Positions 1 to 10,629 are shown, numbered from the stretch's first letter. The stretch is DNA of 64,000 nucleotides from an uncultured Gammaproteobacteria bacterium (GCA_943788815.1 CALSRS010000001.1:1301501-1365500); one strand, 5' to 3'. Notes: generated by a model from the letters alone, not told the origin. Numbers and translations: made by a program.

Positions 1-1289
1 CTGTCGAGGTTCTCATCACCCGTCTGTTTTATAGTCGAGACTTCTGCACCAATCCCATAATCCAGTTCCAGTTGATCAAAGGCCCAGCTATCTCTTAATA
101 AAAAATCACCTCTGTACTCTTCAACCCGGGTATTGGCGCCCGGTACAATTACTTCTACGGACCCTGAACCATCATCTTCAGTTTGAAATAACTCACTGTC
201 CAGAGAGTTATATGCCCCTTCTACATTTACTTGTATCGTATGTGAATCCAATCCTGTCCAACTCAGTTCAATTCTGCCTATGGCTTCCTGTTCCCTACTG
301 TCACTATTACCAATCCGAAAAAATGTCTGCTCATCCAGGACATTAAATCGAGTCTGAGATGAGACTTCAGAATCATCTTCGATACCATATAAAAATATGG
401 TCTTACCAAGTAATTTGGGCGTTATTAATCGCTCAGCATTAATTCCTATTTCAAATTCGGTGTCTTTTCTATCATCAAAAAACTTCTCTGTTCTAGGATC
501 AATTCCAATAACTAATGGCGTTCTAACAGAATCTTTAGGTTCTTTTTCGGTATTAATACTTAGCCTGGAATTTAACTGCAGCAGCGTTATCCCAAACAAA
601 CTGGATGCATTTAGATTAAAATTACTCTTTATTCCACGTTCGGTGGAATCATCCAGTCGTCTCTCAATTAGCTGATTGGCACCATTGAATACGTTTTCTG
701 GACTATGCTCTCCAGTAGAACTACGGTCACCACTAGCACCCAGGTTAAATTCAATCCCATTCCAGGTGTCAGATAATGAGACATTGCCTCTAAACAATAG
801 TCTGTCGACTATCGTGTTACGCCGCATGCCTGCTTCCCATCTGACCGTAGCAGGAGAGTTATTAACTAAAACAATATTTGCAACGATCGTATGCCCCCTG
901 AGATCAACACCACTAACCTGCCCTCTGATCAATTCGATACGATCAACCTGACTTGCCGGAATCCTGCCAAGTAGCGCCGCAAGCGAATCTTCTTTGGAAC
1001 CCGGGCGCCTGCCATCTATTAGTACATTACCAGCCGAAGCACTATATCCCCGGTTGTTATTGACATCATCCAGAACAAAACCAGGAACTTGTTCCAACAT
1101 ATCCAGCGCATTATTGGGTTGGAATTTATTAAAATATCCCGCCGTATAATCAACCACATGGTCTGATGCATATTCAGAATCAATTACCTCGTCAGATATT
1201 GTCTGGGCATAAGTATCTATTGAATAAAATACAGAAAATACTGCAACAAATAGATTTGATATTAAAATATGAGCTAGAAGAATTTTCAT
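1..1289 (-). CDS. TonB-dependent receptor-like outer membrane protein (partial, C-terminus beyond left edge)
   Basis: Open frame on the minus strand from ATG at 1289 to the window edge, not in the ORF track because it is truncated. My translation begins MKILLAHILISNLFVAVFSVFYSIDTYAQTISDEVIDSEYASDHVVDYTAGYF and includes NALDMLEQVPGFVLDD, GNVLIDGRRPGSKEDS and VDRIELIRGQVSGVDLRGH, typical plug-domain sequence. Clearly homologous to the protein at 14617-16743. Confidence 0.85.
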   Translation of the reverse strand, partial: MKILLAHILISNLFVAVFSVFYSIDTYAQTISDEVIDSEYASDHVVDYTAGYFNKFQPNNALDMLEQVPGFVLDDVNNNRGYSASAGNVLIDGRRPGSKEDSLAALLGRIPASQVDRIELIRGQVSGVDLRGHTIVANIVLVNNSPATVRWEAGMRRNTIVDRLLFRGNVSLSDTWNGIEFNLGASGDRSSTGEHSPENVFNGANQLIERRLDDSTERGIKSNFNLNASSLFGITLLQLNSRLSINTEKEPKDSVRTPLVIGIDPRTEKFFDDRKDTEFEIGINAERLITPKLLGKTIFLYGIEDDSEVSSQTRFNVLDEQTFFRIGNSDSREQEAIGRIELSWTGLDSHTIQVNVEGAYNSLDSELFQTEDDGSGSVEVIVPGANTRVEEYRGDFLLRDSWAFDQLELDYGIGAEVSTIKQTGDENLD

Positions 1290-1574
1290 GTTGAATAATA
1301 ATGGTACCTACTATGGCGACGAATGTGCTTACTTAAAATTGGGAAAGCCTGAGTTCAAAATGACAGCGCAAGTCTAACATTTAAGATACGGTTCATATAC
1401 GTTTTGAGCTTTAAAATTGACTGTTTTAAAGGATATGTTGTCAGACATAAGCAAGAATTGAACATCAAATGTCATTGCTGATGTCAATTGTGAAAATATT
1501 TAGAAAACTGAGTGCAGTTTGACTCAAAGACAGGGTGTTTTGTTATGTCCAGTATATATAGTCACTACCGTAAA

Positions 1575-3296
1575 CTATGGAACACCGTATCTGAAACTTC
1601 TTATGTAGTTAATAATATTCCACCTGTCTACTTCTTGTATTTCATTACCAAGCGGAGGCATGTCCAATGAAGGTATTCCCTGCGTAATCCACCAGTATAT
1701 TTCTCCATCAGTATGAACGTCCATATGAGATGATCCGAGATCAGGAATCCTCCCTCGGTTTTGTAGTGCCCATGTACCATCTCCCCTTCCTGTATCACCA
1801 TGACACTCCCCACAATGTTCAACAAAATTGTTTTTTCCCTGATTAATAGATGATGATGTATATAATGCTGGATTCTTCCAGTAAGTAGATGGATAAGTCT
1901 TCACTAATACCACTGACATCACCATATATATGCCCAGCGAAAGACCAGCTAACCCAGTAATTGCAAGACGTGACGAAATTTTTTTCGTGTACGAATGTCT
2001 AGTCAAATATGCATATACAAGGATTAATCCTATTCCAACCAAAAACGTGATGACATTCGATTTGTTATAAGTAATTGAAGACCAGCTTAAGTATGTACGA
2101 ATATCTTCTACCAAAGGTTGTGCAGGAACGATAATGGTATGACTGCCCAAATTCATTGTACCGTCTGACATATGGATAGTTAGATCAAATTGCCAGTGAC
2201 CGGGGATTGGAAATATCGCTTCTCCCTGAAAACTGGTCTGACTCACTTGTATAGCTTCTTTACCATAAACCCCAATATTCGTATCGGGAACATAAAGATC
2301 AAAATTAATAATCGATGGTGATGATTCCATCATAAGCTCTGGTAAAAAAACTTCAAACCTCACATCTGTTGTGCTACCTGCAACCGGTTGCGCGTCAATT
2401 CGGATATCTTGATTTGCGATACTTAGTTGCCATGTTTGAGGATTGAAAAATGGTGCAATACTGGGAGGTAATTTAATCGTCAAAATGCCGGAAATAATAA
2501 TTACAGAAAATAGTATGCATGCCTTAAACAGGCTCACAATTGGTATCTTTTGCCGATGTTCCTGATCTGAGATCTGCTTTACATCCTTAGTTAATTCCGA
2601 TGAATGTTTAAGGCGAATGATTTCAAAGATGAAAAAGAAAATGATTGCCATGGTCAGATATAACTTGGCATTCAGATAGCTTCCATATTCAGTAACATCT
2701 AAAACAGCAATATTATGAACATTACCCACCAATAGTATGGCCCCAGTCACCAGTAGAAATATTAATAAGCCCGTAGAAATTATAAAAAATTTATATTCCA
2801 ATTCTTCATACTCAATCTTGTTTGATAGTCTTTTTCTACTAAGCTTTTTAAACATCAGCAAACATAATCCAGCAAACCATATGCCGGCGATCCCTATATG
2901 GGCTATGAGACTTATGTAGGGGTAAATACCAGCTTCATAAGCAGATTGAGATGATGAAGCATGTAGGGTGATTATTAGAAGACAAATTATTAATACTAAA
3001 TGAGAAAAAATTTTATTTCGAAAAATATCAAATTTAAAAATTAGATATAGATATACAGGAACAAGGAATAAATTGAGGCGTTCAAATATTTCTGCCGCAG
3101 ATTCGGAATTGAATATAATTTCAAGTAACATCGAAATTATATAAATGGTCGCGCCTGATATTAAAAAGCGTTTGCTAATTTTATACAGATCTTCTTGAAC
3201 ATGAAGATTACTGCCTGATAATCCAATTAACTGGATAAAGAGTAATGGTCCAGTAAGCAATACTACGCCTATGGTCTTTAATATCGCCAATGTCAT
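1575..3296 (-). CDS. CopD-like multi-TM membrane protein fused to a C-terminal cytochrome c domain
   Basis: 573 aa ORF with multiple hydrophobic TM segments, a CopD-like region (YISLIAHIGIAGIWFAGLCLLMFKKL), and a C-terminal haem motif CGECH followed by GDTGRGDG and SLDMPPLG. Confidence 0.75.
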   Translation of the reverse strand: MTLAILKTIGVVLLTGPLLFIQLIGLSGSNLHVQEDLYKISKRFLISGATIYIISMLLEIIFNSESAAEIFERLNLFLVPVYLYLIFKFDIFRNKIFSHLVLIICLLIITLHASSSQSAYEAGIYPYISLIAHIGIAGIWFAGLCLLMFKKLSRKRLSNKIEYEELEYKFFIISTGLLIFLLVTGAILLVGNVHNIAVLDVTEYGSYLNAKLYLTMAIIFFFIFEIIRLKHSSELTKDVKQISDQEHRQKIPIVSLFKACILFSVIIISGILTIKLPPSIAPFFNPQTWQLSIANQDIRIDAQPVAGSTTDVRFEVFLPELMMESSPSIINFDLYVPDTNIGVYGKEAIQVSQTSFQGEAIFPIPGHWQFDLTIHMSDGTMNLGSHTIIVPAQPLVEDIRTYLSWSSITYNKSNVITFLVGIGLILVYAYLTRHSYTKKISSRLAITGLAGLSLGIYMVMSVVLVKTYPSTYWKNPALYTSSSINQGKNNFVEHCGECHGDTGRGDGTWALQNRGRIPDLGSSHMDVHTDGEIYWWITQGIPSLDMPPLGNEIQEVDRWNIINYIRSFRYGVP

Positions 3297-3361
3297 TGGT
3301 GTAATCTGAACATATTTAGACTCAAGAGATTTAGAAAAAAATTATTTATGCATATAACAAA

Positions 3362-3667
3362 TTAAACCGGACGGTTTCTCTTTTTGCTATTTATTAAGAC
3401 TATTCCCATAATCACGAACCCCAGTACCAGCACGCCTGAACCTACCAAGGTTAATACCGATAAATCATCATACTTACCACCATAATCAAGATTGCCGTCA
3501 TAAACGACTGTCGTATTTCCATCCTGGGACGACTCAGATGTGTAGGGATTTCCCAGATCTCCATCTATGCCTTGAACCTGTTGTAATCCCAGGAGTCCAA
3601 ATAAGAGAATCGTTAATAAGGGACGTTTTATGATTGTCATAATTGAATATTTTATTAGTTTTACCAA
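3362..3667 (-). CDS. small secreted/membrane-anchored hypothetical protein
   Basis: 101 aa ORF with an N-terminal signal-like hydrophobic stretch (start may be internal at 3640), a short acidic/Gly/Tyr middle, and a C-terminal TM followed by a basic tail (NSKKRNRPV). Confidence 0.5.
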   Translation of the reverse strand: MVKLIKYSIMTIIKRPLLTILLFGLLGLQQVQGIDGDLGNPYTSESSQDGNTTVVYDGNLDYGGKYDDLSVLTLVGSGVLVLGFVIMGIVLINSKKRNRPV

Positions 3668-3754
3668 ATACTTAACAGTAATCTAGCAACCAAAATAAGG
3701 TAATGATAGACTGATTTTATACTCATATAAGCTTTACTGTTTGATTTTCCTGGA

Positions 3755-4192
3755 ATGCGAATGAAACGAATAGAATTTACTAAACTTACATTAACTACTG
3801 TGTTTTTATCATTTTCGATAATGGTGGGGATATTCCCTGTTAAAGCTACAGATGGTGATCCGGTAATGGACTTAGGGATATTTAGCTGGATTAAATATCA
3901 ACAGAAAACATTCTTCACTGATATCGTAGAAATTACTCTGGAAAATGGTAAATTCAGTGAATCACTAACAGAGGTAAGCGTCTATCAGCCCATAATAATC
4001 GAGAACAAGGACGCGGAAAACCATCGAATTGTCTTTCTACCTGGCTTAAAAAATAAAATGGACTTTGCTTATACTTCACCTGTCATTCAACCTGAAGAAC
4101 GCTGGGGCCTGGAAATTCATACATTTGGTGATTTTCCTTATCAATGCACGCTGCACCCTGAAGAGAGAGGAACTTTTACAGTTAAATTATAA
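3755..4192 (+). CDS. cupredoxin-like (plastocyanin-type) periplasmic protein
   Basis: 145 aa with signal peptide; ENHRIVFLPG and C-terminal FPYQCTLHPEERGTFTVKL match the cupredoxin Cys/His ligand loop. Confidence 0.75.
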   Translation: MRMKRIEFTKLTLTTVFLSFSIMVGIFPVKATDGDPVMDLGIFSWIKYQQKTFFTDIVEITLENGKFSESLTEVSVYQPIIIENKDAENHRIVFLPGLKNKMDFAYTSPVIQPEERWGLEIHTFGDFPYQCTLHPEERGTFTVKL

Positions 4193-4219
4193 GGATTGCT
4201 AATATCAGTTCGCGTCGGT

Positions 4220-5209
4220 TTAGTTTGAGAATTTAATTTTTAGATCTGTGCTCAGTATGAGAAATCCAAACAAGCCTATCGACCCAAATATCAAAAACCA
4301 TATACTCATATCACGCCGATAAAAATCACCGGTGTTTCCATCCTCTAGTAATTCAAGGCTCTGATTTAAATCGATAACCAGATTTTCTATGTCACCTTCT
4401 GCATAATATTTACCCTGCGATTCGCTGGCAATAAATTTTAGAACATCATCTCTTAGTTGAACAAATACCGTTTCACCATCAAGTTCGAAATGTTGATTGG
4501 TACAAATTCCTCTTTCAAAACTAATAATTGGCGTTTCTGATGTGTTACCTACCCCGACTACATTTATCTTTATCTCGGCATTCCTTAATTTTTCAAGCGG
4601 CTCAGAAAATCTTCTACGATATGCACCGGATACGTAACCATCACTGAGCAGTACAACATTTTTCACATTTCCATATATCTCAGGCAAACGTACTTTTTTA
4701 TCTGCAATGACTTCCAGAGAATTAGCCAACTCGGTTTTAGTAGCTTCAAATGTCATCCCAATATGTATACCGTCATTAATGACGTCATTGAGATATTCAA
4801 GGTTAGTAGTCATCTGGGTTACTGGAAAAGCAAATCTATCAAAAATAAAGACCCCAAATCGACCTTCAGGAACATCTTTTAGTATTTTACGCATGACAAC
4901 TTTTGACCGATCCAGAAAAGACAGATCCCCACAAGATTGTCTTGCATCCATACTCCTGGATACATCAACCAGAATCAAAAAATCACCTGATCTTTTTGAT
5001 TCTACGTAAGGTCTTGCTGCGATAGCAACCATGGAACCGATGAACATGAATGCAAATATATATTTAAGGACAAAATGAGAATTTGACGGCGCCTTACCTT
5101 TATAAACTGAAGCAAATTTTACTGATACATTATTGCTATGGTTTAATATAAAAAAAACCGGGATGAGAATCAGAAGTAAATATAAAATTTTTGTGTATTC
5201 AAAATTCAT
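4220..5209 (-). CDS. VWA domain membrane protein (MxaL/Bat-like)
   Basis: 329 aa; N-terminal TMs, MIDAS-like DVSRSMD, later LLSDGYVSG, C-terminal TM. Confidence 0.75.
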   Translation of the reverse strand: MNFEYTKILYLLLILIPVFFILNHSNNVSVKFASVYKGKAPSNSHFVLKYIFAFMFIGSMVAIAARPYVESKRSGDFLILVDVSRSMDARQSCGDLSFLDRSKVVMRKILKDVPEGRFGVFIFDRFAFPVTQMTTNLEYLNDVINDGIHIGMTFEATKTELANSLEVIADKKVRLPEIYGNVKNVVLLSDGYVSGAYRRRFSEPLEKLRNAEIKINVVGVGNTSETPIISFERGICTNQHFELDGETVFVQLRDDVLKFIASESQGKYYAEGDIENLVIDLNQSLELLEDGNTGDFYRRDMSIWFLIFGSIGLFGFLILSTDLKIKFSN

Positions 5210-5214
5210 TCAAA

Positions 5215-6267
5215 CTATTTACTCGATATTGATGATTGATGAAACAATGTCTCACTAAAAAAAATCATCATAACGCCCATAACAACAACAAGCAGGGCAA
5301 TTACCCATCGAAGATCTGCGATAAATTCCTGCTCTTCGCTTAGATATATAGGTGACTCTTCAAGCTCAGATACCAGATCATATGCCTCCTGCATTTCTTG
5401 TTCAGAATCCACATAAAAAATCCTGAAACCAGGGTCATTAGCAAACTCTTCGGAGAGCCTCGCAACAATAATTTCTGATATTCCAACACCAATTGTATAT
5501 AGCCTGATCCCTGCTTCTCGAACTGTTCTGATTGCCAGCCCCATATTCTCAAGCTCATCTTCAGCATCAGTAATTAAGATTATGGCACCACCATCCATTC
5601 CAGACTGTTTTTCAATAACAGTTCTAGCCATACTCAAGGCTTCATCAATATTTGTCAGAGATGAAAACCGTTGTAATTGAGATGTCTCACCCTGACCAAT
5701 TTTTTCTTCAAGTACTTCTATAAAATTATTGTCAGTTTCAGTTGTTGGCCATCTAGCCAGAAACGGCTCTGTACTAAATAAAATTAAACCAATTCTTGAG
5801 CCTACGAACCTTTCTATAAAATTATATATAGTCTGTCGTGCTGATTCGTATCGCGTTTGTTTATCCTCTGCAACTTCACCCACTATTTCATTTGCGCCAT
5901 ACCTTGCAAAGCGTTCTTCCTTATCGGGAATTTCCAATGGTTGCCCCATGGATCTGGAGATATCAAGTGCTATTACGAGATTTTTTGATGCTGATTGCTC
6001 CCCTACAGATAGTAAAGGTGATGTTGTATATAGAACCGGCCCTGTCCAGATTATTCCCAAAAATATAACGACTACTAACCACATAAGAGTTTTTATCAAA
6101 TAGCGATTTCTGCCAAAAATATGTCCGCTTGATTTCAAATATTCCAGATCGGTCAGTGCAATAACAGAACGTTTTCGCTTTTGATTTAAGCCCCATAGCA
6201 AAACGAAAATAATAGGGACTATTACTAGAAATAATGAAAGCGAAATAAAACTGAATGAAGAGATCAT
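5215..6267 (-). CDS. VWA domain membrane protein (MxaC/BatA-like)
   Basis: 350 aa; MIDAS-like ALDISRSMGQPLEIPD, later ILITDAEDE, N- and C-terminal TMs. Confidence 0.8.
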   Translation of the reverse strand: MISSFSFISLSLFLVIVPIIFVLLWGLNQKRKRSVIALTDLEYLKSSGHIFGRNRYLIKTLMWLVVVIFLGIIWTGPVLYTTSPLLSVGEQSASKNLVIALDISRSMGQPLEIPDKEERFARYGANEIVGEVAEDKQTRYESARQTIYNFIERFVGSRIGLILFSTEPFLARWPTTETDNNFIEVLEEKIGQGETSQLQRFSSLTNIDEALSMARTVIEKQSGMDGGAIILITDAEDELENMGLAIRTVREAGIRLYTIGVGISEIIVARLSEEFANDPGFRIFYVDSEQEMQEAYDLVSELEESPIYLSEEQEFIADLRWVIALLVVVMGVMMIFFSETLFHQSSISSK

Positions 6268-6287
6268 ATGATCGTAGTTAACTGTAT

Positions 6288-8006
6288 TTAGAAGCCTTCA
6301 AGTATGAAGTAATCTTTATCGTCTTTTCCTTCTTTAAGCTCAGCGAACTCATCGGGCATTTCCATCTGCATAAATTGTTCAAGATCCATTAGTGTCTGAC
6401 GCTGTAATTCTCCCATCTCTGATGATTGCTCACCTTCTTGCAGCAATTCGGTGACAGTTTCTGCATAAGCATTCCTGCGCTTTTGAATTAATTCCAGGTT
6501 TCTACGATAATCGATATCATTGGGATTTAATCTGACGGCAAATTTAAGGGCAGATTCGCCCTGGGTCATAAAACGTATACCGTCTCGGATCATACCTACT
6601 AGTAAAAACGGATCTTCCATGGCCAGTGAATGCATTAACGCGTCCAGAAAAACCCTTTGTTCCTGGAACATAACTTCAAGTAATGCCTCTTGCTGGTATA
6701 TATCCTGACCTACCAGTTCTGGTGTTGCCGAAAAGGTGCCTGCATTGTAATAAGCGATCGCTTTGACACGTTCATCATCAACAGATTCTGCATAATTGGT
6801 GATTTCTTCATATTTTTCTTCCACCAAATCATTACTGTTTAATACATCAACTATACGATTATATTCATTAATTTCAGATGAACTCCATTTCATTGGATTA
6901 ACAGACAATATAAACAAAACGCCTGAGGCTAAGAGTATAAAAAAACAAAATGAAACTAGAACTGGCTGCCTTGCCAGGCGCGCTGAGAATGTTGGGAGTA
7001 TTTCAATCTTTAATTTTTCTTCTTCCACCAGATTTGATAATTGGCTATCGAGTATATTAGTTATTTCATTTAACAAACCACTTCCGGGTTCGGTCTTAAG
7101 GTAGCCCTGGTAGAATATATGTCTTGCCCTATCAACTATCTCTGCCCATTCTGTATTTTCAGATTGTTGCCCTGACCAGAAATCGCTCGGATTCATTTCC
7201 AGTTTATACATCAACAGATCAGTAAAGATAAATTCACAATGCGTTAAAAATTCTCGTGGGAGATATCCCTTAGTTTTGATATTTTCAAATTCCCGCCATA
7301 TTCTTTCTGGTTCTGATAATGTCTCAACAAGGCGTACTCGACCGAATAACCAAAGCAAACCAATTGCAATTCCAGCGAGTAACAAGCCAATTAATGCCAT
7401 ACCCCCACCACGCATTCCCGCAGGATTATTTATCTTGCCTTTCATTGCTAGCAATGGGATTTTTGACACATTTTGCGGATAATATTCACCGATATGTACT
7501 TGAGGTGCATCTAAGCGATAGGAACTTAATTCGGCTATATCATTATCCTTATTTGTAAAATATATAGTTGGTGGGGATAACACATAACTTTGTGCCGGTT
7601 CGACGTCTACCGCATGCAATAGGAACCGCAGATTATATTCTGTAACATTACCTGCTATTAAAGCTGTTCTTTCAGAAACCTCTAGCCTGTTAAATGGGAA
7701 AAAACCAATCCCATTTTTAAAGGTATCTGTGTCAGGAGTTAACTTATCGTTACGCCATAATAAACGAATACTGTAGCTTGCAAGTTCACCTATTAAATAA
7801 CTGTCTCTATCCAGTGATGCCCATCCACGTATTAGTTCACCTTCCCTGAGCCCACTATCTTCATTTTTAATCACTGGGTACCAGCTATCAGGTTTGCCCT
7901 GAAGAGAAAAATAAAAAAGCGCCAGACTAAAAAATGACAATATGAGAACAATAACCACAGCCATGATTATCGTCCGGCTTTTTATTAAGCGCTTGAATTC
8001 TGTCAC
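6288..8006 (-). CDS. membrane protein with periplasmic N-terminal domain and C-terminal TPR-like region (MxaA/MxaK- or BatD/BatC-like)
   Basis: 572 aa; three TM segments, C-terminal helical TPR-like region (AIAYYNAGTFS, ALKFAVRLNPNDIDYRRNLELIQ); first gene of a tightly spaced set with two VWA genes. Confidence 0.55.
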   Translation of the reverse strand: MTEFKRLIKSRTIIMAVVIVLILSFFSLALFYFSLQGKPDSWYPVIKNEDSGLREGELIRGWASLDRDSYLIGELASYSIRLLWRNDKLTPDTDTFKNGIGFFPFNRLEVSERTALIAGNVTEYNLRFLLHAVDVEPAQSYVLSPPTIYFTNKDNDIAELSSYRLDAPQVHIGEYYPQNVSKIPLLAMKGKINNPAGMRGGGMALIGLLLAGIAIGLLWLFGRVRLVETLSEPERIWREFENIKTKGYLPREFLTHCEFIFTDLLMYKLEMNPSDFWSGQQSENTEWAEIVDRARHIFYQGYLKTEPGSGLLNEITNILDSQLSNLVEEEKLKIEILPTFSARLARQPVLVSFCFFILLASGVLFILSVNPMKWSSSEINEYNRIVDVLNSNDLVEEKYEEITNYAESVDDERVKAIAYYNAGTFSATPELVGQDIYQQEALLEVMFQEQRVFLDALMHSLAMEDPFLLVGMIRDGIRFMTQGESALKFAVRLNPNDIDYRRNLELIQKRRNAYAETVTELLQEGEQSSEMGELQRQTLMDLEQFMQMEMPDEFAELKEGKDDKDYFILEGF

Positions 8007-8185
8007 GATGTAACCCAGTTCTCTTTCCTATCGATCAACTAATAAAAATATACAGGTGTTAATTAAAGCTTATTATATGGGATGAATCGGTTGTATTGTA
8101 CTACCAAGTAACATTTCCATTTCGACAATTTGACAAAATTTTCTTTATTCCGGAACGGAATTTGAATGATTAAAAATTTATAAGA

Positions 8186-8216
8186 TGCCTATCACCCGCC
8201 TCGCGGGTGATAGGCA
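8186..8216 (-). terminator. intrinsic-terminator-like hairpin downstream of the amidohydrolase gene
   Basis: Perfect inverted repeat TGCCTATCACCCGC-CTC-GCGGGTGATAGGCA, 14 bp arms, with an A/T-rich flank on the minus-strand 3' side. Confidence 0.7.
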
Positions 8217-8246
8217 AATTGAAATTATCGCTGAGTGATTAACCGA

Positions 8247-10346
8247 TTAGTTAGTCACATTCCAGGGAGCGGCCGGGTCACGATAAATAACTTTACCACC
8301 CACTATCGTCACCAGGTTCTTGTTATTCTCAAGCTCTGATTCCGGTTGTTCCAGGTAGTTATTCTCAATAATGGCAATGTCCGCAAACTTACCTACTTCA
8401 AGCGATCCAATATAGTCTTCTGCCAGCATTGAAGCCGCATTGGCATAGGTGAACAGTTTCAAAGCTACCACTCTGTCTACCGCCTCTTCCGGTGCCGAGG
8501 TACGGCCTGCGGCAGTACGGGTGGTAAATAAAGGCATGTGGCGAAACAACAAATCCGGTGGGCCGGCACTGTGGGTCTCTGCAGCTACCCTGACACCAGC
8601 ATCGATTAGACTCTTCATCGGAGCCAGGAACTCATAACCTTCTGGACCATAGAACGTATCGATAATATTGGGTTCGGAGGTCAAGGCACGACGGATCTGC
8701 ATGGGCATGATAATGTTATATCGCTTCAGACCGGCAATAACATCAGGCTCCTTGCCTACCATGGTACCGTGGGCCATAAGGATACGCATCTCGCGTACCA
8801 TCTCTTCGGTTACCGGCCCCTGGGCAACTGCCTCATCCAGATAGCCTATAAACTGCCGCATGCCATGACTACCTACCCCATGAAGTCCAGCAATACGCCA
8901 ACCTTTCATGATGGCATTGTGCATGCCGATAATCTCCGGGGTACGCTGACCTTCAAGTAGAAAACCACAACGTTCCCGAGACTTTGCCTCACTGGCCACG
9001 TCGGGCAGACCCGGCAAGTCCGGACCCAGGCACGCAATCTCCGGTGTATCCCAGGCACCTTCTGAACCTATCCCGTGATTCCATAGCCAGCGGTTACCAC
9101 TGGTAGGTCCGTTAGACCAGTGAGCGCCCATAAATGGGTAAACATTTTCTACAAAATCCGGTGAATGCAATTCGTTACGATGAAACTCGTAAGTGTAGGC
9201 ATGGCGGATGGGTAGTCGGCCATCACGTCTTAATAAATAATGATAGGCACTTAACTGGTGGGGGAAGTCGACACGGGATCCAAATGCGGTAATCCCGGAA
9301 CGGGCCATGTATTCAAATCCTTGCTTAACTGCTTCAGCATATACCGGTGTTGGGTAAGGCTTTTTCAATATCTGTGTCTGCCAGGAATTTTTCTCGCCAG
9401 TTCCCAGAATTCCCCTGCCCCCTGCATTGCGTATATCAGGTCTAAGCGCGTTAACCGTAGCCTCAAGACCGGGCATCCATTCGTTGGTCTGTTCCCATCC
9501 AAGGTCATTGAATATGATGTAGGCATGACTACCAGTGAGTCCCAATAATGCACGGCGTTGGTGAGCCACTACGTCGGCAACCAGGGTATCGTAGTCATGC
9601 TCATTATAGGCAACAGTTGCTTCGCGTAATATCTCAACATCTTTTAGACTGTTGTGCCTGCGCACACTACCATCAGGTTCACGCACATTTCTGACACCCG
9701 CATTGGCAGGGTTGTTGGGTAATGCACCTGTCAAACCAGCACGAGTAAATGTCTGATCAGCCTCGTCAGGGGTCCCTATCCACCCTTCTGCGATATCCCA
9801 GATGGTAGTAACACCTTTGGCGGGATTAGGTTGAAGTTCAATCAAAACCCATTCGCCAGGTCTTATGCCAGCCTCATCTGCATAGCGTGTAATCTTTTTA
9901 TATGTCTCTTCTGGTGTCGCTTCGACCATGATACCCATGGATACATGCTGCAATTGAAGCTCCTGCTCAGGCAGATTTTGTTCAATCAGACTAAATGGAT
10001 GGGTATGACTTTCAATAAATCCAGGGATCAACATCTTGCCGCCGATATCAATGACCTGGGTATTGGGTCCTTTCATAGTGGCCAGATGCTGAGCTGTGCC
10101 AATCGCGAGAATCTTTTCACCTTTTACCGCGATGGCTTCGGCAATCGTGCCTGGGTCATCATTCATTTGATGTTCATCCAGTGTAACGACTATGGCATTG
10201 GTATAGATGGTGTCCGGCCAATTAATAATTTCATCTGGTATCTGCTGGGCGTTCACATAACAACTGAATAAAAAGACTGGCAGAAAAAAGACAGGGAATT
10301 TGTTTGAATTTAAATATTGTATGTTCATGGTGCGCTCGCTTTCCAT
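8247..10346 (-). CDS. secreted amidohydrolase family protein (YtcJ-like, amidohydrolase_3 type), full length
   Basis: 699 aa; signal peptide, N-terminal beta domain, FIESHTHPF HxH motif, GLHGVGSHG, LMAHGTM, C-terminal SLEVGKFADIAIIE. The start may be at 10328 (MNIQYLNS). Confidence 0.85.
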   Translation of the reverse strand: MESERTMNIQYLNSNKFPVFFLPVFLFSCYVNAQQIPDEIINWPDTIYTNAIVVTLDEHQMNDDPGTIAEAIAVKGEKILAIGTAQHLATMKGPNTQVIDIGGKMLIPGFIESHTHPFSLIEQNLPEQELQLQHVSMGIMVEATPEETYKKITRYADEAGIRPGEWVLIELQPNPAKGVTTIWDIAEGWIGTPDEADQTFTRAGLTGALPNNPANAGVRNVREPDGSVRRHNSLKDVEILREATVAYNEHDYDTLVADVVAHQRRALLGLTGSHAYIIFNDLGWEQTNEWMPGLEATVNALRPDIRNAGGRGILGTGEKNSWQTQILKKPYPTPVYAEAVKQGFEYMARSGITAFGSRVDFPHQLSAYHYLLRRDGRLPIRHAYTYEFHRNELHSPDFVENVYPFMGAHWSNGPTSGNRWLWNHGIGSEGAWDTPEIACLGPDLPGLPDVASEAKSRERCGFLLEGQRTPEIIGMHNAIMKGWRIAGLHGVGSHGMRQFIGYLDEAVAQGPVTEEMVREMRILMAHGTMVGKEPDVIAGLKRYNIIMPMQIRRALTSEPNIIDTFYGPEGYEFLAPMKSLIDAGVRVAAETHSAGPPDLLFRHMPLFTTRTAAGRTSAPEEAVDRVVALKLFTYANAASMLAEDYIGSLEVGKFADIAIIENNYLEQPESELENNKNLVTIVGGKVIYRDPAAPWNVTN

Positions 10347-10629
10347 TATGAATTTAAATTATCAGAATAAACTGAAGATATTGTAATTATATTGATATTT
10401 TTATGTGAAATATTATAACCAATGTTTACCTGTGAATGTGTAAATAAGTGTGATTAGATGAATTAATATTATTACATTTAAATCAACATGTTATATAACA
10501 ACTTCTCCACCAGCAGCAGGGTTATGACTTTATGGAATGCTGCCGCTATACTTTATGCATATCAACAGCATCTGGGTTTGCCCATTACGATACTAAACCA
10601 CGGTAATGTTACTTATTAGGGAGAGAATC

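Noticed and set aside
397-951. Plus-strand ORFs of 92 and 91 aa
   Set aside because: Antisense to the partial TonB receptor reading frame at 1-1289; no recognisable product.
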